The position numbers and the translations under genes are program-made. A stretch of DNA of 64,000 nt from Ursus arctos (taxonomy: Eukaryota; Chordata; Mammalia; Carnivora; Ursidae): positions 6,430,001 through 6,494,000 of the forward strand of contig NW_026622874.1 of NCBI RefSeq assembly GCF_023065955.2, given 5' to 3'. How positions within the stretch are numbered: position 1 is the first letter of the stretch; every line of letters begins with the position of its first letter. Positions 36,696 through 46,074 of the stretch are shown piece by piece. The notes under the pieces were generated by a model. The model searched no databases, had not been told where the DNA came from, and was given only the letters and a program-made list of their open reading frames with translations.

Positions 36696-38479
36696 TGAAA
36701 AAAAGGTGCATTTCATCAATATTCAGTTTTCACAGGAGCCAGAAGGACCTAGGGGAGGGGATCTAGGCCAAGGAGATGATTTCCACGCGCTGGGGCCACA
36801 CCACCCATGGAGGACAAAAAAACAAACAAAAAATAAAACAAAACGCAAAAAACGACTGTGCGTTTCACGTGGCCTGCATTGTCACCCCGGGCTCCACCGC
36901 AGGTTGAGGGGAGCAGAGAGATCCACAAGGACTCAAGGCCAGGGTCCCAAAGAGCACCCCCGCACAGCCAGAGTGGGGGCAGTGCTCAGCTCTGCAGAAG
37001 GGCCAAGAGCAAGAGGAACCCACCCTCCCCGGAGGACTGCCTCTGCGCCCAGCCCCTGAGCTTTCTAGAATTTCACGCTGTCCTCTCCACTGCCCGGAGC
37101 GACAGGCATCCTTGACTTACAGGTGAGAACCACCACTCGGGATCAGGAGCCCCTCCCTGGGTGTGCAGAAGGGGGGGGCCTGCGCCCTAGCCCATGGGGC
37201 AATGACAAGCAAAACAAAATGCGAAAAATGCCTGGATTTGATCCTTGAAAACTCAGAAACCTGTACACCCTTGGCTTGCCCGTTTTATTAACTTTTGCAG
37301 TTTGCTAATTTTCCCTTTATTTTCTTCTGGCTTCTCAGAAAGATTTCTTAGAAAAATCCCATAGGATTCTGATCTAACAAAGGGAGGTGCTTAGAGGAAG
37401 GAGCTGGATGCCCAGGGCAGGGGCATAACCCAGGGAGGGGAGAGCCTGGAAGGCCCCTGCAGGTGGTCCGCCGCGGGGGGGGGGGGGGGGGGGGGGGGGA
37501 ATCCCCTCACCCAGCAGCAGCTGGGGGCAGCCCCTCCCAAGGGGGAAACACAATGCTCTTTTTCCCTCAAAAGACCATACAGAGTGCCATTTACTTCACC
37601 ACTTAGAAGTGGAAGGAAGACCCATCCCCGCTGGTGATCTTCGCGTCCCCAGAGAGGTGGCTAGGCGGTGCGCTTGTACTCCAGCAGGTGGGAATTCCTG
37701 ACAAATTAACAACTGCTAGCTGTCCCTGCGGCGTCTAAGCGTGCAGAGAGCCGGCCTGGCGACATGGCCCCGGACACCGGGGATGGGGGGAGGGGGCAGG
37801 CTGCTGGACGCGCCGCGAGGGGGGAGCACAGCTGCCGCCCACCTAACTTCTCGCTCAGACAGATCTGCGGCCCTGGCCCCCGCAGCCGTGGGGCGGGGGG
37901 GCACAAGCAAGCACCGAGGGGAAAGTGAACGCGTCCTGCGTGGATGGGTGTGACCTTCGCTTCCATCGACACGGCGGGGGCCCCGGGGAACTGGCTAACC
38001 GCGAGGCCGTGAGAAAGGCCGAAGTAAAACAGCAAACGGCTTCCAGCTGACCTCTGTTCTTGGGAACTTGGAGCCAAGCGCTGGCAGCTGGCTGGCGCGG
38101 GGGCAGGCTCTCTCCTGGGGAGGGCACGAGGTGCGGGCCGCCCCAGTCCCGCACGCAATTGGGGTGGGGGGGGCGCCCGGCAAGAACAACGGGTGCCAAG
38201 CAGGCAAGCCGGGAGTTGGGGGAGGGCGCGCAGACAGAGATTTGGGGTGGGGTCAGGAGAGGGAGGGTCAGGGAAACTTCTCGTTCCCTCCCTCTCCGCA
38301 CCCGTCGGCACCCCCCTCTGTGACGGGACCCTGTTTTAATATTTGGGACACTGGGACCATCAGGGCCCTCTCCGGGCAGCCAGAGTCCCACACAGAATTA
38401 CATCGGCGCGTTCCCCACTTTCTCAGGAGCTGAAGGGACGGGAGGGAGCTATGGGGTCACCTCTGGCCGAGAGGGTCCA
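36696..38479. other. Intronic sequence near the CpG island
   Basis: Includes an A-rich stretch near 36820-36855 (AAACAAAC-type units), the G25 run at 37475 and a GC-rich part from 37740 that merges with the CpG island. No exon is recognised. Confidence 0.45.
37475..37499 (+). repeat. G25 homopolymer
   Basis: The longest G run in the window, directly after CCGC, about 1.6 kb inside STUM intron 1. Confidence 0.85.
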
Positions 38480-39076
38480 AACCCACGGGCATTCAAACTA
38501 ATGAGACCGTCCCCCTCCCCTGGAGCCCTGCGGGTGCTGGCGGAATCGCCGACACCCCGGGAGGAGGCGGAGGACACTCGCCCCCGCACGGTCCGCACCC
38601 CGCGAAGGCAGGCGGGCTCGCCGGGTGTCTCCGAAGCCCGGCTGGTCCCCCACTTCCCAGCTCGGCCGACCTCTCTAACGCCCGGGAGCTCGGTCGTCGC
38701 CGCGCTCCCCCCTCCGGGCCTCGCGCCCCTCGAAGGAAGGGGCTCGCGGGAGGGGGCGCGCGCGGGCGACGAAGGGCAGAATTTCGGGGCGTCTGGCACG
38801 GAGCCTCGCGGGGGCCGGGTGAGCCGTCCGCTTCGCCGCCCGCGGGCCCCCGGGGTCCCCAACAAAGTTCCGGCTCTCAGGGCCGGACCACCGCGCTCAC
38901 AGGTGGGAGGAGGTGAAGGGCGGGTCAGGGAGCCCCGGGGCGCCCACTCCGCGCGCCTCGGCCACCCGCCGGGGGGGCGCTGGCAGCGCGGGCCGGGGCG
39001 CGCGCGGGCGCCACCCGAGGGCGTCCCCCGTGCCCTCCGCGGCGGGGCCCGGGGCGCAGGGGTCGCGACAGCCGCG

Positions 39077-39084
39077 TCTTACCC
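39077..39084 (-). other. STUM: Splice donor of STUM exon 1
   Basis: On the minus strand the exon ends ...GGATTGG and continues GTAAGA, a near-perfect GT donor. Splitting the Gly codon after its first base matches the family sequence, in which VPGLG is followed by residues from exon 2. Reading through the donor instead gives KTRLS and low-complexity Arg/Pro/Ala sequence, which is typical of intron. Confidence 0.9.
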
Positions 39085-39287
39085 AATCCCGGCACGAAGG
39101 TGTTGAGGAAGAGGCAGATGACGGCCACCGGGAAGGGCATGTACGGGATGGCGGCGCGCAGGGGGCCCTTCTTCTCGCGGACCTGCACCACCACCCCGCT
39201 GGACGAGGACGCGGCGCGGGGGTCCGCCGCCGCCGCCGCTGCCGCCGCCGCCGCCGCCGTCTCGGCGTCTTTGTGCGAAGGCTCCAT
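39083..39287 (-). CDS. STUM: STUM (protein stum homolog), coding exon 1 of a multi-exon gene; partial
   Basis: This is the N-terminal coding exon of STUM, the vertebrate member of the SPEC3/Stum family. The Drosophila relative is required for mechanosensory transduction in sensory neurons; the mammalian role is little known. The exon starts at an ATG at 39287-39285 in strong Kozak context (G at -3, G at +4). It encodes 68 full codons plus one base. Visible in order are the start [10 protein letters not shown], eleven alanines (residues 11-21), a Ser-rich stretch, a basic segment (VREKKGPLR, about residues 37-45) and a hydrophobic segment (about 46-69, [17 protein letters not shown]) that begins the first membrane-spanning region. 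A consensus donor, GTAAGA, follows at 39082-39077, leaving phase 1. The human protein is about 141 residues, so roughly half is encoded here. Identification rests on recalled similarity to human STUM across the whole exon. Later exons were not found in the window. Confidence 0.93.
39225..39257 (-). repeat. STUM: GCN triplet run encoding 11 alanines in STUM
   Basis: An imperfect GCC/GCG/GCA-type triplet run encodes residues 11-21 of STUM, all alanine. The tract lies near the N-terminus before the membrane region, in a part of the protein likely to be disordered. Such tracts often vary in length between species. Confidence 0.9.
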
Positions 39288-39932
39288 GGCGGGGCGCGCT
39301 CAGGGGCGGGTGGCGGCGGCTCTGGGCCCCGGGCTCCGCGCCGAGCTCAGGCGGCCAGCGAGCTCCGGCGCCGCGCGGCTCGCCGAGAAGCCCGCACTCC
39401 CGCGTCCCCACGCGCCCGGCCCTCTGCCGCGCGCTGCGCCGCGCCCACACCCCGGCGCGGGGCGGAGGGGGCGGCGCGACACCCGGCGACAGCGCTCCGA
39501 CGCCCCTCCCCGCCGGGCCCCTTCCCCGCCCTTCTCCCCGCCTCCCCCCTACAAAATGCCACTTACGCATCCGGGCGGAGGCAGGAAAGTAGAAGAGGAC
39601 CGCGGAGGGAGCCCGCGCGGTTCGCCTCCTGGGAGGGATGGACGCACCTCGCCCCCCGGAACAGGTGAGCCGGGCGCGAGCCTCGGCCCGGGACACCGCG
39701 AATGGGGCGGGTGTGCTCGGCGGGCCCTGTCGCAATAGGCTGGAGCTAAGTGCTTTCATGGGCTGGATGAGCGCTGGGCGGATGGAGGCCAGGGGCGCAC
39801 ATGCCTGCTGCCTAGTAGGCCTTCAACTCCTTGCGTTGTAAATGGATTTCGTTCCAGTCGATAACGAAGCTGAAAGCAGGAGAAGCGGCTTTTCAAACAG
39901 GTTCAAGGCTGGTTAAGATGGGACCGTCCCCT

Positions 39933-39951
39933 ATACACACACACACACACA
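39933..39951 (+). repeat. (CA)n microsatellite
   Basis: Nine CA units in unique sequence right of the STUM CpG island. Confidence 0.85.
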
Positions 39952-40169
39952 AGCGGAAGGCGGGAAGAAATGCGCCTGCTGCCGGGAAGCTGGGATGTGG
40001 GAAACCAAACCGTGAACTGTCCTGGAGGAAAACCTGGCCTTTTGTGTGCTCGACGTGGTGGTTAAAAAGCCGGCGAGGACACAGCGCCGTCTAGTGTCGA
40101 CAATGAGACAGTTGGTAGAAGCGAGAGGGTTCAGCCGCAGCAGGAGGCCCCACACTGAATTAGGGTTTT

Positions 40170-40305
40170 GGGGAATTTTTTTTTTTAAGTAGGCTCCCTG
40201 CCCAGCATTGGAGCCCAACGCGGGCTGCAACTCGGGACCCTGAGATCAAGACCTGAGCTGAGATCAAGAATCCGAGGCTTATCCCACTGAACCACCCAGG
40301 TGCTC
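40170..40305 (-). mobile_element. Short Can-SINE with perfect target-site duplication
   Basis: A T-run, AAGTAGGCTCCCTGCCCAGC, GACCCTGAGATCAAGACC and the head complement ACCACCCAGGTGCTCC are present. The flank CTGAATTAGGGTTTT is repeated exactly at 40155-40169 and 40306-40320. Confidence 0.95.
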
Positions 40306-40320
40306 CTGAATTAGGGTTTT

Positions 40321-41017
40321 TGAATAATGCGGTCTTCACCTCCACTTCTGGAAAAGGTGATCGGATGATGCGTTGGTATTACCCAGATATTCCGCAAATC
40401 GTCTGAATAATCGAAAGAAGGCATATCCACTTCCTTCTCCGTGTCCCTCCTTCTCCAGGAATAACAGTGATCGGAGGACCCTAAAACCGCGCAGGGTCAA
40501 AGGAAGGATGCTGAAAGACCACGGATTATTTTACGGGTATCTGAATAAAATAATTGTAAAAGCCGATGCCCAGCAGGGGGTAGTGATGATACCATGGTGG
40601 CACACTCACGTGCACGCGCTCATGTGCGCGCATACACGAGTACTCGGGCCTGGCAGTCGGAGTGAACGTGACTGAAAGTTTCAGTCCCTACTAGGCCACT
40701 AATTACCTGTATTACTTGGAAGAACTCGTTGAACCTTTTCTGGGCTCAGATTGTAACATCAAAGCAGGAATCAATACATACTTATTGAAGGCCTAATACC
40801 ACTCGGGTTCTGGGGAGAGTTAGGAAGGGGTAAAACCCAGACTCTGTCTTCAAGGGTCTCGTGGATGAACTGAGTCATGGTGATAGAGTCAGACAGCGAC
40901 AGATGAAGGAGCTAAGCGAACGTGGGCCCGTCGGTGGAGCAGCGCCCACTGTGGTTGTAGCAATGGCCAGAGCCAGCGGCTTGCAGGAGATGTATTTTAT
41001 TTTAAACAAACGCTTTG
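40321..41017. other. Intergenic sequence, nothing recognised
   Basis: Unique-looking DNA. I see no named repeat or exon. Confidence 0.4.
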
Positions 41018-41217
41018 GGGGGCGCCTGGGTAGCGCAGTCGTTAAGCGTCTGCCTTCGGCTCAGGGCGTGATCCCGGCGTGCCGGGATCGAGTCCCACAT
41101 CGGGCTCCTCTACTGGGAGCCTGCTTCTTCCTCTCCCACTCCCCCTGCTGTGTTCCCTCTCTCGCTGGCTGTCTCTCTGTCACATAAATAAATAAAATCT
41201 TTAAAAAAAAAAAAAAA
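41018..41217 (+). mobile_element. Can-SINE, first of a tandem pair
   Basis: A full-length element runs from GGGCGCCTGGGTAGCGCAGT to a poly(A) tail. The flank CGCTTTGGG occurs at 41011-41019 and 41219-41227. Confidence 0.92.
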
Positions 41218-41227
41218 ACGCTTTGGG

Positions 41228-41405
41228 ACGCCTGGGTGGCTCAGTCGGTTAGGCTGCCCGCAGCTCAGGTAAGGATCCCAGGGTCCTGGGATTCAGTACC
41301 ACGTTGGGCTCCTTGCTCCGAAGGGAGCCTGCTGCCCCCCCCCCCACTTGTGGCTCTCTCTCTGACAAATAAATAAAATCTTAAAATAAAATAAAATAAA
41401 ATAAA
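41228..41405 (+). mobile_element. Can-SINE, second of a tandem pair
   Basis: ACGCCTGGGTGGCTCAGTCG, an internal C run, CTCTCTCTGACAAATAAATA and an AAAATAAAATA tail define the element. It follows the first directly in the same orientation. Confidence 0.9.
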
Positions 41406-41640
41406 ACACTTCTTTATCGGAGCATTCTCTGCCAGGCACTGTTCTAAGCACTTTACACATATTCACTCATTGAATCCTTATCCTAATTCTATGGAGTATT
41501 CTTTATTCCCTATTCTACAGATGGGGGTAATCATAGGAGCACAGAGGGGTCGAGTAACTTGCACATAGTCTCCCACTAGTCAGTGGCAGAGCTGGGATTG
41601 AAATGTAGGCGATCTGGCCCCAGAATCCACATGGATAAGT
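41406..41640 (-). mobile_element. MIR SINE, antisense, well preserved
   Basis: GCCAGGCACTGTTCTAAGCA, CTTTACACATATTCACTCAT, TTGAATCCTTATCCTAATTC, CAGTGGCAGAGCTGGGATTG and CTGGCCCCAGAATCC are the near-complete reverse MIR consensus. Confidence 0.9.
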
Positions 41641-42061
41641 GTTATTTTATTCAGAGACCCAGGAAATAACCCACATTCTTTGACTATTCTCTTGCAGAGC
41701 ACCTGAACTATTTTAGGCCCGTGCAGACACTATTATTCCTGGGGGGAGGGGGGGGATTTCAGGGAAGAAAGTGGATTTACATCTCCCAGCTCGCCAGGTG
41801 ATTCACTTAATGTCTGGATGTCAGAAAGACATCCAGACAGAACAACAGCACTTACAAAAGCAGGGAAGTCTAGGAAAGTAGGGAACGTTCCAGGGATTGC
41901 AGTATGTCCAGGGCTCGGGCTTGTGTGGGAGGGGCAGGAGTTGGCTCGGCGGGTGGGCAGGAACCTGGGGAGGAAGGGCAAAGGAATCTGGATTTTATCC
42001 CAGTGGCTAGGTGGAAGCTTCTGGAACATTTCCAGCAGGGGTGTGGCATGGCATGAGTGTT

Positions 42062-42290
42062 CCAAGTCACTATTACTCTAACAAACTACCCCAGAATTTG
42101 GTGGCTTGACCCAACCTTTTAAAAAAAAAAAGGTAATGATCGCAAATTCTGTGGGTCCGGAAATGCCTGGAGACTCAGCTGGGAAGACACAGATGGTGAC
42201 GGCTGGAGCAGCTGGGATTCACGTCCAGAATGGTACGCAGGTCTGGTACGTACTTGAGAGCTGGCTCAACCAGGACCATTCCCTAGACTC
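42062..42290. mobile_element. Fragment of an ancient LTR/MER-type repeat
   Basis: CTCTAACAAACTACCCCAGA, ATTTGGTGGCTTGACCCAAC and CTGTGGGTCCGGAAATGCC resemble a dispersed mammalian repeat with an ACTACCCCAAAACTTAGTGG-type start. The same pattern recurs at 57880-58210. The family name is not asserted. Confidence 0.45.
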
Positions 42291-42474
42291 CTTTTTAGCG
42301 GAAAAAAACAACAATTTTGCTGAAATCCGGTTCCAAACTGCTCTTGGGCTCTGTTTTAAGCACTTTACACATTTTCACTCATTTCGCTCCAAGAAATTCG
42401 TACACCAGTTGGGGTGGCTCCTTCTGGCCAAGACTGGCATGTGGCATTGGCGGTAGAAAGACAGATTTTGCTTG

Positions 42475-42615
42475 AAGCTCTGTGTTTTGAACAATGTCTT
42501 GATCTCTCTCAGCCTCAGGGTCCAAAATTATAAATACTACCTACCTCATTTGTCTGTGTATCAGGATTAAGTGAAAGAGTATTTGGAAGGCCCTCAATAA
42601 ATGGCAACTGAGTGA
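42475..42615 (+). mobile_element. MIR SINE, 3' half
   Basis: AAATACTACCTACCTCATTT, AGGATTAAGTGAAAGAG and GCCCTCAATAAATGGCAACT follow the 3' half of MIR in sense orientation. Confidence 0.75.
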
Positions 42616-42651
42616 GGAGGTTTTTCATCTGAAGCGATAGAAAGCCAACAC

Positions 42652-42864
42652 GGGGGCACCTCTCTGGCACGGCCCGTTGGGAGTCCGACTTGGTTTCTGC
42701 TCCTGTCCTGATCTCAGGATCATGAGATCGAGCCCCACATCAGGCTCCACGCTCAGCGCGGAGTCTGCTTGAGATTCTCTCTCCCTCTCCTCCTCCCTCC
42801 ATGCTCTCTCTCTCTCTCATAAATAAATAAATCTGAAGGAAGGAAGGAAGGGAGAAAGGAAGGA
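42652..42864 (+). mobile_element. Can-SINE
   Basis: GGGGGCACCTCTCTGGCACG, CATGAGATCGAGCCCCACAT, GCGGAGTCTGCTTGAGATTC and a CATAAATAAATAAATC tail followed by GGAA units are present. The flank AGCCAACAC occurs at 42643-42651 and 42865-42873. Confidence 0.92.
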
Positions 42865-42873
42865 AGCCAACAC

Positions 42874-45149
42874 AAATTTAGCTTTCAGGATAAAATAAAG
42901 GAATGTATGGATATGATGGCGTTTTGATGTATCAGCTTAGAGAGGCTGAATGTCCGTCCCCAGAATCCCCTTTCCCATTTGTTCGCATTCAAGGTGGGTT
43001 GCCCGTGATGATCTCTGTCACGGCCTGGAGGACAGAAGGGAAGCCCCGGCCACTCTGTAGCAGACACGCGCCTTCTCCGAGGTGTTCGGTTAAACACTGA
43101 TGTAGCTGCGTGAAGGAATTCTGCAGGTGTGGTGAAAGCCCCTAATTGTTTGCTTTTATATTAGTCAATGGGTGGTTGTCCTGGGTGGGCCTGGCTTCAT
43201 CAGCCGGAGGAGACCCCCGAGCAGCTGCTGGGCCGACAAGCGCTCTCCCTTCCCTCTCGATCTTCCTTCTTCACTGCAAACTGTGGACGCCTAGCTTCAA
43301 ACTTGCCGTGGGGTTCCAGCCTGCCCGTGATCTTCCCACCCCCAGCGCCTGCCTTGCGGACCCCTGACTTGCTGAGCCAGCCCCTACAGTGAACAAACCC
43401 ATGCCTCTGCCTATCTACCTGTCTGTCCGTCTCTCATCGGTGTGATTCTGCTAGTTCTGCTTCTCTGGCTAAACCCCAACTGATACAATGAGCTCAAATT
43501 ATGTCAGTGAGTCATCTACTCAATTAATGCCTCTGTCTGTCTCTTTCTGTGTCTCAAACTCCGTCTCAGCTCTGCTGGCCTCTGCGTGTGGCTTCATTCT
43601 GTCAACTGGTTGTCGCCAGGTGGGGAGGAAAATGGCCCCTGAACAGCCAAGACTCACATTTTCCCAAGCAAGCCCGGCAGAAAGACACGGCTTTCTCTCC
43701 GAGGGTCCTCTTGGATCAGTCACTGTTGGCAAGGTACTGCGGCTGGGTACTCCGTTTGACCAGGCCTGTGATGGGGGGGGGGGGGGGGGCTCTGGCACTG
43801 ATCACCCCCGCCAGCCTCCAGAATTGGGTAGAAGCACAGCCAGATGGGAGGGTGGGGGTGGGGTGCGTGCCAGACAAACAGCCCTAGTAACCACAGTCTA
43901 CTCTGAACGGCAGTGAGTGGGCTTCCGGATAATTCACCTTCTCGGTCAATGACCTTGACCTATAGAAGCCACGTGTTTGGACTTCCTTCCGCATGCTGAC
44001 TTCCCCTGGCTGCTTTCACAAAAGCAACATACTCCCGTGAAATCCTAAAGGCAGAGCCCAGCCTGGTTTGTCCCCACATCTCACACCACTTCTACCCAGC
44101 TGTGTGATCTAGGTCAGAGCACTTCGTCTCCCCGTGCCTCCATTTACCCATTTGGGAATGGCCATGCTCAGCCTTCCCACTCCAGAAGACCACGAGGGTG
44201 GACTCGGACCGTAAGTTAGAATAGGAGTATTATTTCCCTGCTCCCTCTGTGAATGGGGCTTCTCACCCTCCTCCCCAAAATGACGTCTACCCTCCGCACT
44301 GCTCCGCTGAAGTGTCAGCGCTGTCATGTCTGCAGAGGAACGTGATGAGGGAAAGTTGATAAGGCCAAAGGCAACAAGAGAAGGGAAGGTATGGGTCCCC
44401 CGTGCTGCCAACATCCCAACTAGAGGCACGCTGGAGGCAGGGGGCTCTGCCGGACTCCCAGGGGGGTCCTGTTCTCCCCTCTCTGGGTGTCCTTTGTACA
44501 TTTAGTAGGGTGGGCATGATGGTAACGTTGGCAGGGAACAATAACCAGGCTGTCTCCATCTGTCACCAGCTGTTTACAGGAGTATTTGGAAAGCTCGTGC
44601 TCATAGGAGGTCACCCCCGCAGGGACAGGTGATGGTGGCAGAGCTAGCCCACCCTGCAGGAAGCAGGGCTGGGGCACGGCACCTGTCTGTGGGGGCAGCG
44701 CCTGGGACCCCGGTGAGCGCCAGGCCCACGTGAAACCATCCGGCTCCTTGCCGCACCCGGTCTTTAAGGACCGAGGGGAGACTCATTACCACACTGAACG
44801 CAGAGTCTCGATGACCTGAGGAAAACCTTAGTTATGATGAGCTCCCGCGAGGACAGGAAGAAGGAGACGGCTGTCGCTTTAAGGTCCCAGGACAGACACT
44901 CAGAGCTGGAGCTCACCTGCAAGTCCTGCTTCCTAGGCCAACAGTGTCACATTTTTCTAAAGTCGGTGAGGCTGCAGCTACAGACCTGGTTGCCAAGAAA
45001 AATGTGAAATGCTGTTAAGAGAGAGAACAGCAGCGCCAGCAAAAGCCTTTCTGATCTAAAAACTGCTAAAATCGGGCAGATTTACCGTCTCTGAAGAACC
45101 CAGGACTCCCTGACCGCTGCACGCTGAAGCATCAGCCGAATGCTGGGTA
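42874..45149. other. Intergenic sequence; possible LTR fragment, otherwise nothing recognised
   Basis: The part at 43090-43490 (GGTGGTTGTCCTGGGTGGGC ... CTAAACCCCAACTGATACAA) has the look of an ancient LTR fragment. The remainder is unique-looking. A G17 run lies at 43773-43789. No exon is supported. Confidence 0.4.
43773..43789 (+). repeat. G17 homopolymer
   Basis: Seventeen guanines after GTGAT in unique sequence. Confidence 0.85.
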
Positions 45150-46074
45150 GTATGTAATGGTGGCAACAGCAGTAGGAGGTGGTAGTAGTAATAAGTAGTC
45201 GCAGTAATACTGCATATACATATAATAGCATATAGTTGTAGTATATAATAATCGTATGTAGTCGTAGTAGTGGTATGTAGTAGTAGCAGCAGCTCTAGTA
45301 GGTAGTAGTAGTAACATGTCATCATAGTGGTAATAGTATATAGTAGTAGTACATAGTAGTAGTATGTACTAGTAATATGTAGTAGTAGCAAGAGCAGTGG
45401 TAGGTAGTAGTAGTAACATGTCATCATAGTGGTAATAGTATATAGTAGTAGTACATAGTAGTAGTATGTACTAGTAATATATAGTAGTAGCAAGAGCAGT
45501 GGTAGGTAGTAGTAGTAATATGTCGTCGTCGTAGTAGTATATAGTATATAATAGTATGTAGTAGTGGTGGTATGTAGTAGTAGCAGTAATGGTAGTAGTA
45601 TGTAGTAGTAGTAATAGTATATAGTCATAGTATGTAACAGCAGTATGTAGTAGTAATATGTAGTAGTAGCAACAGCAGTAGTCGGTAGTAGTAGTAATAG
45701 TAGCTATATAATAGTAGTAGTATATAGCAGTAGTAGTAGTGGTGTGTAGTAGTAGCAGCAGCGGTAGTAGTATGTAGTAGTATATAGTATGTAATAGCAT
45801 GTAGTAGCATATAATAGTACCATGTAGCAGTAGTATGTTATAGTCGTAATATGTGGTAGATGTATATAGGAGTAGTATGTAGTGATATGTAGTAGTACTA
45901 TGTGTAGCTACTAGTACTGGTAGCATGTAGTAATAGTATGTGGTGGTCGTAGCATACAGTAGTAGTATGTAGTTGTGTGTAATAGTAGTATGTTGTAGTA
46001 TGTAGTGGTAGTATGTAGTAGTCATATGTTGTAGTAGTAGTGCTATGTAGTAGTACTTCGTGGTAGTAGTATAT
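45150..46074 (+). repeat. Degenerate GTA/TAG trinucleotide satellite field
   Basis: About 0.9 kb is built from TAG/GTA triplets with frequent ATA, ATG and CAG variants, so both strands hold long low-complexity frames (poly-Tyr/Leu/Thr on the minus strand). It contains a 102-bp direct duplication (AACATGTCATCATAG at 45313 and 45415). It continues without a break into the 67-bp minisatellite. Confidence 0.92.

Larger units (their letters stand above)
1..39082 (-). other. STUM: STUM intron 1 (partial)
   Basis: Everything left of the exon 1 donor is inferred to be the 5' part of STUM intron 1, because the gene reads leftward and no later exon was recognised. I looked on the minus strand for the expected continuation of the protein (segments such as FVSAF and CCVFWLN) and saw none. 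The intron carries Can-SINEs, MIR, L2, L1, MLT1 LTRs and simple repeats, listed separately. A large first intron is known for this gene in human. A missed small exon cannot be excluded by eye. Confidence 0.7.
38480..39720. promoter_or_regulatory. STUM: CpG island and probable STUM promoter/5'UTR
   Basis: This stretch is very GC- and CpG-rich compared with the rest of the window and surrounds the STUM start codon. It contains several GC-box-like sites (for example GGGGCGGAGG near 39459 and GGGGCGGG near 39303) and CCCGCC runs near 39505-39545. No convincing TATA box is present at a useful distance, which fits a TATA-less CpG-island promoter with dispersed start sites. The transcription start is probably within a few hundred bases to the right of 39287, but its position cannot be fixed from sequence. 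CpG density is high but less continuous from about 38050 to 38480. Confidence 0.8.

Noticed and set aside
39300..39482. 60-codon upstream ORF ending 12 bases before the STUM ATG
   Set aside because: The first codon at 39482-39480 is GTG, not ATG, so it is unlikely to be translated as an upstream ORF.
38913..39738. Plus-strand open frames of 251 and 212 codons in the CpG island
   Set aside because: They are antisense shadows of STUM exon 1 and GC-rich flanks, with Arg/Ala/Pro/Gly-only composition.
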